Origin: Methylotenera sp965234545
GTDB taxonomy: Bacteria > Pseudomonadota > Gammaproteobacteria > Burkholderiales > Methylophilaceae
NCBI GenBank assembly: GCA_965234545.1
Contig: OZ248348.1
Location: forward strand, 992,001 to 1,056,000
Direction: 5' to 3'
Length of the DNA stretch: 64,000 nucleotides
Shown: piece after piece, positions 18,679 through 26,975 of the stretch
Layout: every line of letters begins with the position of its first letter
How positions within the stretch are numbered: position 1 is the first letter of the stretch
Made by a program: the position numbers and the translations under genes
Notes under the pieces: model-generated
Seen by the model: only the letters and a program-made list of their open reading frames with translations
Told to the model about the DNA's origin: nothing
The model's database searches: none

Positions 18679-20015
18679 TAACCTTGCTCCGCCTTGCTAT
18701 CAACCATACTTTTACCGTGCTCGATGTAGTACTCAAATTCCGCTCTAAAATGCTTAATAAAGCTAATCACTGGCGTCGCTGCCGCTTCGCCTAAAGCGCA
18801 AATGGTACGGCCTGAAATGTTCTTACTGATGTCAGTCAACAGATCCAAGTCTTCCATTTTGCCTTGACCTTTGACGATGCGATCCAGCACGCGGTAGACC
18901 CAACCGGTGCCTTCACGGCACGGTGTGCATTGACCGCAACTTTCTTCGTAGAAGAAATAAGACAAACGGTGCAAGGCTTTCACCATGCAGGTGCTGTCGT
19001 CCATGACTATCATGGAACCCGCGCCCAAACTTGATCTAGCCTTGCTTAAGCCGTCGTAATCCATGGTGATGGTTTCCATCACGCTGGCTGGTATGACCGC
19101 CGTCGATGGGCCACCTGGGATCACCGCCTTTAGTTTGCGACCATGCCAAACACCACCGGCCATGGCCAGCAGCTCAGCGAAAGGCATGCCCATTTTAACT
19201 TCGTAGTTGCCCGGTTTTTCGACGTGACCGGACACAGAAAACAATTTAGTGCCGCCTGAATTAGCCACGCCCAGCTCCGCAAACGCTTGCCCACCGTGCT
19301 GCATGATCCATGGGATGGAAGCGTAACTTTCGGTATTGTTCACATTGGTCGGTTTACCGAATACCCCATAGCTGGCTGGGAACGGCGGTTTAAAGCGCGG
19401 CTGGCCTTTCTTGCCTTCTATGGATTCAATCAGCGCGGTTTCTTCACCGCATATGTAAGCGCCGTAACCGTGCACGGCATACAGATCAAAACTAAAATTC
19501 GTACCAAATAGATTTTCACCTAGGTAGCCGGCTTCCTTAGCCTCTTTTAGGGCCGCCTCAAAGGTTTCGTAATCCTGCCAAATTTCGCCGTGTATGTAGT
19601 TGTAGCCGACTCGTGCGCCTAGCGTATAAGCAGCAATGGCCATGCCTTCTATCAGTTGGTGCGGGTTATAACGAATGATGTCACGGTCTTTAAACGTGCC
19701 AGGCTCGCCTTCATCGGTGTTGCATACCAAGTATTTAACGCCGTCAAAATAGCGTGGCATGAAGCTCCACTTAAGGCCGGTAGGGAACCCTGCTCCACCA
19801 CGACCACGCAAACCGGAAATTTTTACCTCGGTGATGATGTCAGTGGCTTTGGTTTTTTCTGAGACAAGGCGCTTTAAGGATTGGTAGCCACCCAGCTTAA
19901 GGTAAGTGGCCAATGCGGCCGGCTCACTTTCGCTCAAGGTACGCAAACAGACTAAGGTTTGACCCTTTAAATCGGTCATGACAGGCGCTGCTGATTTTGC
20001 TGATTGCGTAGCCAT
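18678..20015 (-). CDS. nuoF: NADH-quinone oxidoreductase subunit F (NADH- and FMN-binding)
   Basis: Site of NADH oxidation; binds FMN and the N3 4Fe-4S cluster. 445 residues. GLRGRGGAGFPTGLKW is the NADH-binding glycine-rich loop, CNTDEGEPGTFKDRDI the FMN-binding region, and ESCGQCTPCREGTGW plus a later Cys (TICALGEA) ligate the cluster. One-base overlaps with nuoE and nuoG show tight coupling. Confidence 0.98.
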   Translation of the reverse strand: MATQSAKSAAPVMTDLKGQTLVCLRTLSESEPAALATYLKLGGYQSLKRLVSEKTKATDIITEVKISGLRGRGGAGFPTGLKWSFMPRYFDGVKYLVCNTDEGEPGTFKDRDIIRYNPHQLIEGMAIAAYTLGARVGYNYIHGEIWQDYETFEAALKEAKEAGYLGENLFGTNFSFDLYAVHGYGAYICGEETALIESIEGKKGQPRFKPPFPASYGVFGKPTNVNNTESYASIPWIMQHGGQAFAELGVANSGGTKLFSVSGHVEKPGNYEVKMGMPFAELLAMAGGVWHGRKLKAVIPGGPSTAVIPASVMETITMDYDGLSKARSSLGAGSMIVMDDSTCMVKALHRLSYFFYEESCGQCTPCREGTGWVYRVLDRIVKGQGKMEDLDLLTDISKNISGRTICALGEAAATPVISFIKHFRAEFEYYIEHGKSMVDSKAEQG

Positions 20016-20488
20016 TATTTCAACTCATCCAAAATAGCATCAACCTTAGCCGGCGTTAAAAATTCATGCATGCTGTGGTTGTTAATGATCATCAAGGGAG
20101 CGCCACCGCAAGCACCCATGCATTCGCCCTCTTTAAGGCAAAACTTGCCGTCTGCGCTGACTTGATTAAACTCCACGCCCAGCTTGTGTTTTAGGTGATC
20201 AACAATTTCGTCGCTATTACGCAACATGCAGGAAATATTGGTGCAGACACTGATTTTGTATTTACCCACCGGTGCCAAATCGTACATATTGTAAAAACTG
20301 GCTACTTCCATGACGGCGATCTCGGGCATACCAAGGTAGGCAGCCACCTCGCTCATGCTTTCTTGTGACAACCAACCGCGTTCGGTTTGCACGATACGCA
20401 AGGCACTCATCACCGCGGCTTGGCGCTGATCGGCTGGGTACTTAGTCAGCTCGTAATCAATTTTTTCTGTAATTTGTGGACTTAACAT
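20015..20488 (-). CDS. nuoE: NADH-quinone oxidoreductase subunit E
   Basis: Thioredoxin-like subunit holding the off-path 2Fe-2S cluster N1a. 157 residues. The four cysteine ligands are in CTNISCMLR and CMGACGGAP. It overlaps nuoF by one base and lies 14 bases after nuoD. Confidence 0.97.
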   Translation of the reverse strand: MLSPQITEKIDYELTKYPADQRQAAVMSALRIVQTERGWLSQESMSEVAAYLGMPEIAVMEVASFYNMYDLAPVGKYKISVCTNISCMLRNSDEIVDHLKHKLGVEFNQVSADGKFCLKEGECMGACGGAPLMIINNHSMHEFLTPAKVDAILDELK

Positions 20489-20502
20489 AGCTAACTCAAT
20501 TT

Positions 20503-21756
20503 TTATCGATCAATTTCGCCAAACACGATGTCTTGCGTGCCTATGATGGCCACCAAGTCAGCAATCATATGGCCACGCGTCATTTCATCTAAGGCTGCCA
20601 AATGGGCAAAGCCAGGCGCGCGAATTTTTAGACGGTAAGGTTTATTGGCGCCATCGGACACCATGTAAATACCGAACTCGCCTTTAGGGTGTTCCACTGC
20701 CGCATAAGCCTCACCCGCTGGCACATGAAAGCCTTCAGTAAACAATTTAAAATGGTGGATCAAATCCTCCATATTGCTTTTCATGCCAGCACGATCGGGC
20801 GGTGCGACTTTATTATCAGTAGTAATGACTGGGCCAGGATTGGCACGCAACCAATTCACGCATTGCTGAATGATGCGATTGGATTGCCTAAACTCTTCCA
20901 TGCGCACCAAGTAGCGGTCGTAGCAATCGCCATTAACACCAACCGGCACATCAAAATCCATGTCGGCATACACTTCATAAGGCTGAGTTTTACGCAAATC
21001 CCAGGCTATGCCTGAGCCACGTAACATCGGGCCGGTCATGCCTAGTGCTAAGGCGCGCTCTGGGGTGACGATGCCCACGTCCACGGTGCGCTGCTTCCAG
21101 ATACGGTTATCGGTTAACAGGGTCTCGTATTCGTCGACGTATTTCGGAAAGCGCTGGGTAAAGTCTTCAATGAAATCCAGCAAGGAGCCTTGGCGATTTT
21201 CGTTTTGCTTGGCCACGGTTTTGGCGTTGCGTAGCGGCGACACAGCATACTGCGGCATGCGATTGGGTATATCTCGGTATACCCCACCCGGACGGTAATA
21301 GGCTGCGTGCATGCGTGCGCCAGAAACCGCCTCGTAGCAATCAAACAAATCCTCACGCTCGCGGAAGGCATACAAAAACACCGTCATGGCACCCACATCC
21401 AATGCATGCGCACCTAACCAGAGCAAGTGATTTAACACCCTGGTGATTTCATCGAACATAACGCGGATGTATTGCGCACGCAGCGGCACGTCTATGCCCA
21501 TCATCTTCTCGATGGCCATCACATAAGCATGCTCATTGGACATCATGGACACGTAGTCCAATCTATCCATATAAGGGATGGACTGCAAATAAGTGCGGTT
21601 TTCCGCTAGCTTTTCCGTGCCACGGTGTAGCAAGCCTATGTGCGGATCGGCACGCTGTATGACTTCGCCGTCCAACTCCAACACCAGGCGCAGCACGCCG
21701 TGCGCAGCCGGATGCTGCGGCCCAAAGTTCATCGTGTAGTTTCTAATTTCAGCCAT
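20503..21756 (-). CDS. nuoD: NADH-quinone oxidoreductase subunit D (49 kDa)
   Basis: Forms the quinone-binding pocket with NuoB. The start NYTMNFGPQHPAAHGVLRL includes the conserved His that contacts quinone, and HIGLLHRGTEKLAE follows. I prefer the ATG at 21756 (MAEIRNYTM, 417 residues) over a TTG two codons upstream. nuoC and nuoD are separate genes, unlike the fused nuoCD of enterics. Confidence 0.97.
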   Translation of the reverse strand: MAEIRNYTMNFGPQHPAAHGVLRLVLELDGEVIQRADPHIGLLHRGTEKLAENRTYLQSIPYMDRLDYVSMMSNEHAYVMAIEKMMGIDVPLRAQYIRVMFDEITRVLNHLLWLGAHALDVGAMTVFLYAFREREDLFDCYEAVSGARMHAAYYRPGGVYRDIPNRMPQYAVSPLRNAKTVAKQNENRQGSLLDFIEDFTQRFPKYVDEYETLLTDNRIWKQRTVDVGIVTPERALALGMTGPMLRGSGIAWDLRKTQPYEVYADMDFDVPVGVNGDCYDRYLVRMEEFRQSNRIIQQCVNWLRANPGPVITTDNKVAPPDRAGMKSNMEDLIHHFKLFTEGFHVPAGEAYAAVEHPKGEFGIYMVSDGANKPYRLKIRAPGFAHLAALDEMTRGHMIADLVAIIGTQDIVFGEIDR

Positions 21757-21765
21757 AATCAACGC

Positions 21766-22362
21766 CTATTTAGCGTGCGCCCCTTCATTACGTATGACGC
21801 GCGGCACATTGTTACGCTCGTCTATGCTAACTGGCTGATAAATCACGCGTTGCTGCTCTGGGTCGTAGCGCATTTCAACTAAGCCTATCATGGGGAAATC
21901 TTTACGGAATGGATGGCCTACAAAGCCATAATCGGTTAACAAGCGGCGTAAATCCGGGTGATTTTCAAACATAATGCCGTACATATCAAAGGCTTCGCGT
22001 TCGTACCAATTGGCTACCGGCCACACATCGACCAAGGTCGGCAAAATGGGAAAGGCTTCGTCCGAGGCAAACACACGCAATCGCACGCGTTGGTTCATGC
22101 TAACCGACAACAAATGGCAAACCACCGCGTAACGTGGGCCTTCCTGTTCGACGTCCGCGTATGTCTGGTAATCCACGCCACACAAATCGATCAATTGCTC
22201 AAACTTAAAGCGTGGGTCATCGCGCAAGCATAAACACACGGCCAAATAATCCTCCGCGCGGCACAGCAAATTCAGCTCGTTAAGCGCAATGCTAGCTTGA
22301 ATAAGCTTGGCACCTAAAGCCGATTGCACATCTTGATGTAGTTGATCTAATTTGGCTGACAT
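21766..22362 (-). CDS. nuoC: NADH-quinone oxidoreductase subunit C (30 kDa)
   Basis: Peripheral-arm structural subunit, 198 residues. It contains the family signature YEREAFDMYGIMFENHPDLR near residues 125-145. It stands alone rather than fused to nuoD. Five bases after nuoB. Confidence 0.96.
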   Translation of the reverse strand: MSAKLDQLHQDVQSALGAKLIQASIALNELNLLCRAEDYLAVCLCLRDDPRFKFEQLIDLCGVDYQTYADVEQEGPRYAVVCHLLSVSMNQRVRLRVFASDEAFPILPTLVDVWPVANWYEREAFDMYGIMFENHPDLRRLLTDYGFVGHPFRKDFPMIGLVEMRYDPEQQRVIYQPVSIDERNNVPRVIRNEGAHAK

Positions 22363-22367
22363 GGGTT

Positions 22368-22844
22368 TTAGCGGGCGATAGTATTGGTGCGTTTAATTTT
22401 ATTTTGCAATTGAATGATGCCGTACAACAAGGCTTCAGCAGTAGGTGGGCAGCCTGGCACATACACATCAACCGGCACGATGCGGTCGCAACCGCGCACC
22501 ACGGCATAGGAGTAATGGTAATAGCCACCGCCGTTGGCACAAGAACCCATGGAGATAACCCAGCGCGGCTCAGCCATTTGATCGTAAACCTTACGCAAGG
22601 CCGGCGCCATTTTATTAACCAAGGTACCCGCCACTATCATCACATCGGACTGACGCGGACTGCCCCTGAAGACGATGCCGAATCTATCCAAATCGTAACG
22701 CGAGGCACCTGCATGCATCATCTCCACCGCGCAGCAGGCCAAGCCAAATGTCATGGGCCACATTGAGCCAGTACGCGTGTAATTAATCACGGTGTCCAGC
22801 GTGGTGGTGACAAAGCCTTTTTCCAACAACCCTTCTATACTCAT
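22368..22844 (-). CDS. nuoB: NADH-quinone oxidoreductase subunit B (cluster N2)
   Basis: Carries the terminal 4Fe-4S cluster N2 that passes electrons to quinone. 158 residues. The ligands are the tandem cysteines in FGLACCAVEMM, then MGSCANGGG and the Cys in VPGCPPTAEAL. Seven bases after nuoA. Confidence 0.98.
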   Translation of the reverse strand: MSIEGLLEKGFVTTTLDTVINYTRTGSMWPMTFGLACCAVEMMHAGASRYDLDRFGIVFRGSPRQSDVMIVAGTLVNKMAPALRKVYDQMAEPRWVISMGSCANGGGYYHYSYAVVRGCDRIVPVDVYVPGCPPTAEALLYGIIQLQNKIKRTNTIAR

Positions 22845-22851
22845 AGCAGAC

Positions 22852-23208
22852 TTAATCCCACTCTAAGGCGCCTTTTTTCCATTCGTAAATGAAGCCTATC
22901 ACCAGCACACTTAAGAACACCAGCATGGCTATAAAGCCAAACAAACCTATCTCTTGCAGCACCACGGCCCAAGGGAAAAGAAAGGCTATTTCTAAATCGA
23001 ATAAAATAAACAGTATGGCCACCAAGTAATAGCGCACGTCGAATTTCATGCGCGCGTCCTCAAAGGCTTCAAAACCGCATTCATAGGGGGAGTTTTTTGC
23101 CGAGTCGGGCTTGTGCGGGGAGACGATGAGGCCTAGAACCAGAGGACCGACGCCGACGGCCAAGCCCACAAGGATAAACATCAATATCGGAAAGTAATTT
23201 TCTAACAC
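22852..23208 (-). CDS. nuoA: NADH-quinone oxidoreductase subunit A
   Basis: First gene of the operon. Three-helix membrane subunit, 118 residues, with the conserved loop SPYECGFEAFEDARMKFDVR between helices 1 and 2 (the Cys is exposed only in the deactive enzyme of some species). The upstream region holds a consensus -10 and a leader of about 100 bases. Confidence 0.97.
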   Translation of the reverse strand: MLENYFPILMFILVGLAVGVGPLVLGLIVSPHKPDSAKNSPYECGFEAFEDARMKFDVRYYLVAILFILFDLEIAFLFPWAVVLQEIGLFGFIAMLVFLSVLVIGFIYEWKKGALEWD

Positions 23209-23277
23209 TTACTAGCCCCAGACCCAATAACTGAAAAATCTTTTTTGAAAAAACCGGATTAGCGTTTAGCACGTTTA

Positions 23278-23319
23278 CCAAGCGCGCTGCTTGGCAATGC
23301 CACGCAAGCCCGCATTATA
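23278..23319 (-). promoter_or_regulatory. Likely nuo operon promoter (-10) and leader hairpin
   Basis: Minus strand: a perfect TATAAT at 23319-23314, about 105 bases before the nuoA ATG, with no convincing -35. Just after the expected start site comes a hairpin, CCAAGC/GCTTGG with a five-base loop (23294-23278), in the untranslated leader. It has no U-tract, so it is not a terminator; it could stabilise the long mRNA or bind a regulator. Confidence 0.5.
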
Positions 23320-23411
23320 ACCCAATACACACATGGCTAGCTAGCCAAGCACAACTAATTTTAAGCTAACATTATGACAAAATGGCGAGCGATGCATGCC
23401 TCGCTTAGGTC

Positions 23412-24476
23412 TTATAAAGTCGCGTTTCTAGCGCTCCAAAATTCCAACATGGCCATGGTGATAACCAGAACAACCGGCCCTAAAATCAATCCAGCCGCAC
23501 CGAACACCATCAAACCACCGACCACAGACAAAAACGTTAGCACGGTATGCAATCGCAAGCGGTCACCCACCAGCACGGGTCTGAGCAAGTTGTCCACCGT
23601 GCCCACCACCAACATACCCCATAAGCTTAAGGTTAAGGCATCATGCCAAGCCCCTTCCAGTAATAAGAATAAGGCAGCCGGCGCCCAAATCACGAAAGCG
23701 CCCAGCATAGGAATCACTGCTAACATCCCCATGATGAGCCCCCACAGCAATGGGGCAGGCAAGCCCAACCACCAAAACATTAAGCCGCCCAGCAAGCCTT
23801 GCACCGAGGCCACGGCAAAGGTGCCATAGACGGTGGCGTGTATGGTGTCTCCTATACGCTCAAGCAGGCCTTCCATTTGCAACTGCGACAAAGGCGAGTG
23901 CCGGGCAATCGCATGCAAAATCATTCGACGGTCACGCAGGAAGAAAAACAACACGTAAAAAATCAAGCACAAGCCCAAAATTTGCAAGGCCGACGCTTTG
24001 ACAATATCCGCCGCACTGGTATTGACCCATTGCGTGAAGGCAGCAGAGGCCTCAGGAAAATCAATGCGTTGCTCAATTTTTTCAAATATTGGCGCCAACT
24101 GCGGTTGCGCTTCTAATTTATGCTGCCACTCGCCGGAACTGAGTTTGACTTCTATGGATTGCGCGCCCTTTACCGCTTGAAACAACAGTTGCTGGCCTAC
24201 GAATACCGCCGGTATAACCACGATTAAGCCTATGATCAAAACCGATACCATGGCCGCCAATCCACTCGCTTTAAGCCTACGCTCCAAATACACTTGCAGA
24301 GGCGTGAACAAGACCGCCAAGGTCAAGGCCCAAACCAACACGGCCAAAAATGGCATGGCCATCTTGTAGCAAAGGTACAAGCCTAAAACCGTAAACAGCA
24401 TCATCACCAGGGTTTGCACGTGGCTTTTTGAACCCCAATCGTTGTCATCTTGTTTGTGTGTATTTGGCACTTGCAT
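23412..24476 (-). CDS. AI-2E family transporter (PerM/YdiK-like permease)
   Basis: Inner-membrane protein of 354 residues with about seven to eight helices and a soluble region in the middle (about 100-175), the layout of the PF01594 permeases. FAVASVQGLLGGLMFWWLGLP and the GLILGPVVLVITMAMLEFW end are typical of the family. Members export autoinducer-2, ions or unknown solutes; the substrate is not known here. A hairpin with a T-tract ends only about six bases before the ATG, which leaves no obvious ribosome-binding site, so the true start could be the internal MMLF (residues 25-26). Confidence 0.82.
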   Translation of the reverse strand: MQVPNTHKQDDNDWGSKSHVQTLVMMLFTVLGLYLCYKMAMPFLAVLVWALTLAVLFTPLQVYLERRLKASGLAAMVSVLIIGLIVVIPAVFVGQQLLFQAVKGAQSIEVKLSSGEWQHKLEAQPQLAPIFEKIEQRIDFPEASAAFTQWVNTSAADIVKASALQILGLCLIFYVLFFFLRDRRMILHAIARHSPLSQLQMEGLLERIGDTIHATVYGTFAVASVQGLLGGLMFWWLGLPAPLLWGLIMGMLAVIPMLGAFVIWAPAALFLLLEGAWHDALTLSLWGMLVVGTVDNLLRPVLVGDRLRLHTVLTFLSVVGGLMVFGAAGLILGPVVLVITMAMLEFWSARNATL

Positions 24477-24481
24477 TATTT

Positions 24482-24502
24482 AAAAACCGGGCTAAGCCGG
24501 CT
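24482..24502 (-). terminator. Probable terminator after the yqjDEK-like genes
   Basis: On the minus strand GCCGG-CTTAG-CCCGG is followed by TTTTTA, about 100 bases after the stop of the yqjK-like gene. The stem is short. Confidence 0.5.
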
Positions 24503-24593
24503 CCTTGTTGCCCATCAAAATGAAAGGCCGCAGCTATGAGTGCACGACCAGTTATTAAATTCCATTTAAATACGCTTTTTATTATTCTGACAC

Positions 24594-24887
24594 TTAATTA
24601 TTCTGCTGCTTTTTTCTAAACTTGCTGAGTATTTGCCAAGCCAGCAGACCACGCTGCAACCACAGGCTCAAGGCATTAGGCTTTAATATAGAAAGCAACG
24701 CACTGCCGCCACTGGCGACCAAAATCGGGTGTTGCCTGATGTAACGCAGCATATTGATTGCGTAATCGAGCATGCCAAGCGGTTTATGCCAAGCCTGTAA
24801 TTGGTCTGCCACAGTCCTACGTTGGATTTGCGCTTCCTCAATTAAGCGTTGGCGCTTTTTGGCCAGTGTAGCTAGGGACGTGTTCAT
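24594..24887 (-). CDS. YqjK-like family protein
   Basis: 97 residues, basic, with a helical N-terminus (LAKKRQRLIEEAQIQRRTVADQ) and a short hydrophobic stretch near residues 53-68. Its position directly after DUF883 and YqjE-like genes repeats the yqjD-yqjE-yqjK order of enterobacteria, which supports the name more than the sequence alone does. Function unknown. Confidence 0.65.
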   Translation of the reverse strand: MNTSLATLAKKRQRLIEEAQIQRRTVADQLQAWHKPLGMLDYAINMLRYIRQHPILVASGGSALLSILKPNALSLWLQRGLLAWQILSKFRKKQQNN

Positions 24888-24914
24888 TGCTTAGGCATTA
24901 AAGAAGTTGGGGGA

Positions 24915-25298
24915 TTAAGAGCGGTCTAAATGTTGCCGGTCTTTTTCCAGCTCCATTAAACTGGACCAAAACAGCTTAGGTTTTAATTTAGCTTTGCGTT
25001 TTGCTGCATACCAGGTGATCGCACCGGCGGCTAAAAAAAAGCCTGCCAAGCCGGCAATGGCGGTTAAACGGTAACTTTCCCAGAGTAGCACGATTAACAT
25101 AACAGCCACTAACAACAAGCCTAGCATCATGAAAAAAAGGGAAATAAGTGACCACCGAATTAAAGACAGCAGATGCTCACGCTCTTCTTCTATGTCGGTG
25201 GACAACAGTGCTAAACGGGTATGCGCTATGGCGACCAAGCCCGCCGCAAACTTCGCCAACCTATCCAGCACACCCCCTGCTTGATTGCTATCAGTCAT
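24915..25298 (-). CDS. Phage-holin-family membrane protein (YqjE-like, holin superfamily III)
   Basis: 127 residues with two adjacent transmembrane helices (about 52-72 and 78-98), an amphipathic N-terminus and a basic C-terminus, the form of the YqjE/Actinobacterial-holin-X-like family. It lies nine bases after the DUF883 gene. Despite the family name there is no sign of phage lysis genes nearby. In E. coli the neighbours are stationary-phase membrane proteins. Confidence 0.72.
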   Translation of the reverse strand: MTDSNQAGGVLDRLAKFAAGLVAIAHTRLALLSTDIEEEREHLLSLIRWSLISLFFMMLGLLLVAVMLIVLLWESYRLTAIAGLAGFFLAAGAITWYAAKRKAKLKPKLFWSSLMELEKDRQHLDRS

Positions 25299-25306
25299 GG
25301 TTGCGC

Positions 25307-25621
25307 CTAACGACGACTAATCAGCAAACCAACGATGAGACCCACGCTGGCTGCTAAGCCTATGGAACGCCATGGGTTGTCTTGTACGTAATCGTCCGCG
25401 GCCGTTGCCGCTTCTTTGGCTTTATTTAACACCGATGCCGGTGCATCGGCCATATTGGCCTTAACGGCATCTAACGATTGTTCGGCTTTAGCCCTTATGG
25501 CCGTCAACTTCTCGCCACCGGTTTGGGCGGTCTCTTGCAGCAAAGCTTCTAAATCGGCCAGTACGGATTTAAAATCTTCTACCAACTGCTCTTCTTTGTA
25601 TTCATTAGTGAACGGTTTCAT
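25307..25621 (-). CDS. DUF883 family (YqjD/ElaB-like) membrane-anchored protein
   Basis: 104 residues: a long charged helix (about 1-75) and one C-terminal transmembrane segment with the diagnostic DNPWRSIGLAASVGLIVGLLI. YqjD and ElaB anchor to the inner membrane and bind ribosomes in stationary phase in E. coli; that role is only inferred here. First gene of a three-gene operon with the YqjE- and YqjK-like genes; a GGAG ribosome-binding site lies just upstream. Confidence 0.82.
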   Translation of the reverse strand: MKPFTNEYKEEQLVEDFKSVLADLEALLQETAQTGGEKLTAIRAKAEQSLDAVKANMADAPASVLNKAKEAATAADDYVQDNPWRSIGLAASVGLIVGLLISRR

Positions 25622-25699
25622 ATTGACTCCTAAGCACGCTGTTCAAGTACATAAAATCACTATACACCGTCACCCAGCAGGCCACAATGCACAGGGGCT

Positions 25700-26884
25700 T
25701 TACTTGGTGCGCCACAGCTGACTTAAACGCAACACCAAGCCACTAAACAATAGGTAAGCAGCCATCGCCAGCGCCAAACCCAATGGCTCGGCCCATACCA
25801 ATGGAACGATCAAGCCTGCCGACACAGTGGACAGCAGCATCTGCACAAAGGCTTGGCCAGAAGCGGCCGTACCGCGTATTTTTGCATGCCTGTCCAGCGC
25901 GGCCAGTGACAGTATGGGCATGGCCAAGGCCATGCCCACGTTAAATAAGGCAACCGGTAAGATATTATAAAACGGCGACACCGCCAGGTTTAAGCACACC
26001 ACTAAATTAAGCAGTACCATGGCCGCCATCCAGACGTACGCCACTTTTAGCACTTGTTGACTGGTGTAGACACCCGCCGCACGTTTAGCCAAATACGAAC
26101 CCAAGACCATGCCACAAACGGTAGGGATAAACATATAGCCAAATTGCTGATCACTTAAGCCCAATTGTTTAACTAAAAAAACCGGGCTGGCCAGCACGTA
26201 TATAAAGAAAGCTGCAAAATTGGCTGCGGATGCCAGCACCACCAAATTAAACTCTTTATCAGAGAAGACAAGGCGATAGCTGCTTAAGACCTTTTTTGCA
26301 GACAAGGGCATGCGCTTTTCTTTAGGCATGGTTTCCGGCAAATAGCGCACGGCCGCCCATAAACTAATGGCGGCATACAAGGCTAAAAAGACAAAGATGG
26401 CTTGCCAATGTATGCCCAATAACAAACCGCCGATAATCGGCGCCACGGCTGGTGCAATGCCAAAAAGCATTTGCACGGTGGCCATGACACGCTGAGCTTG
26501 CGGGCCTTCAAACAAGTCCCGCACCATGGCACGCGCCACCACGTTGCCCGCCCCGCCCGACAAGCCCTGCAAGACGCGAAAAAACCACAAGGTTTCAATG
26601 TTGTTGGCAAAAGCACAGCCTATGGAGGCCAATACAAACACGCCCAAGCCCCATTTAATGGTGGTGATGCGGCCTATGGAATCGGAAATGGCGCCATGCC
26701 ATAAGGTCATTAAGGCATAGGGCAGTAAATAAAAAGTCAGGCTTTGTTGCAACTGCAATGGGCTGGCCACCAGCGCTAATTCCAAGCCAGGAAAAGCCGG
26801 CAAATAGGTGTCTATAGCAAACGGCGCCAAGGCAGCTAGGCCGGCTAAGACTAATGATAGGGTAAATGCTGAAGAAGCTTGCAT
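25700..26884 (-). CDS. Bcr/CflA family multidrug efflux MFS transporter
   Basis: 394 residues with 12 predicted helices. The start LAALAPFAIDTYLPAFPGL (Asp-Thr-Tyr-Leu-Pro) is the signature of the Bcr/CflA drug:H+ antiporters; GAISDSIGRITTIKWG is the MFS motif A loop, and FRVLQGLSGGAGNVVARAMVRD the motif B/C region. It stands alone between the yqj-like trio and the pqq operon, whose terminator lies just behind. Substrates in this family include bicyclomycin, sulfonamides and Cys; the one here is not known. Confidence 0.9.
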   Translation of the reverse strand: MQASSAFTLSLVLAGLAALAPFAIDTYLPAFPGLELALVASPLQLQQSLTFYLLPYALMTLWHGAISDSIGRITTIKWGLGVFVLASIGCAFANNIETLWFFRVLQGLSGGAGNVVARAMVRDLFEGPQAQRVMATVQMLFGIAPAVAPIIGGLLLGIHWQAIFVFLALYAAISLWAAVRYLPETMPKEKRMPLSAKKVLSSYRLVFSDKEFNLVVLASAANFAAFFIYVLASPVFLVKQLGLSDQQFGYMFIPTVCGMVLGSYLAKRAAGVYTSQQVLKVAYVWMAAMVLLNLVVCLNLAVSPFYNILPVALFNVGMALAMPILSLAALDRHAKIRGTAASGQAFVQMLLSTVSAGLIVPLVWAEPLGLALAMAAYLLFSGLVLRLSQLWRTK

Positions 26885-26898
26885 GAATAAGTCACCGA

Positions 26899-26937
26899 TA
26901 AAAAACGCGCCGGTAAGCTTAACTTACCTAGCGCGTT
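26899..26937 (-). terminator. Terminator of the pqq operon
   Basis: Long hairpin AACGCGC-(C)-GGTAAG with arms closing in CTTACC-(TA)-GCGCGTT, followed on the minus strand by TTTTTATC. It lies about 40 bases after the pqqE stop. Confidence 0.85.
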
Positions 26938-26975
26938 CTATTTAAACACAGCCTAGCCTACTTATGAAGCACTCA

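Noticed and set aside
24915..25298. Phage holin indicating a prophage near 25 kb
   Set aside because: It is the YqjE-like member of a yqjD-yqjE-yqjK set, a normal chromosomal membrane protein, with no other phage genes around.
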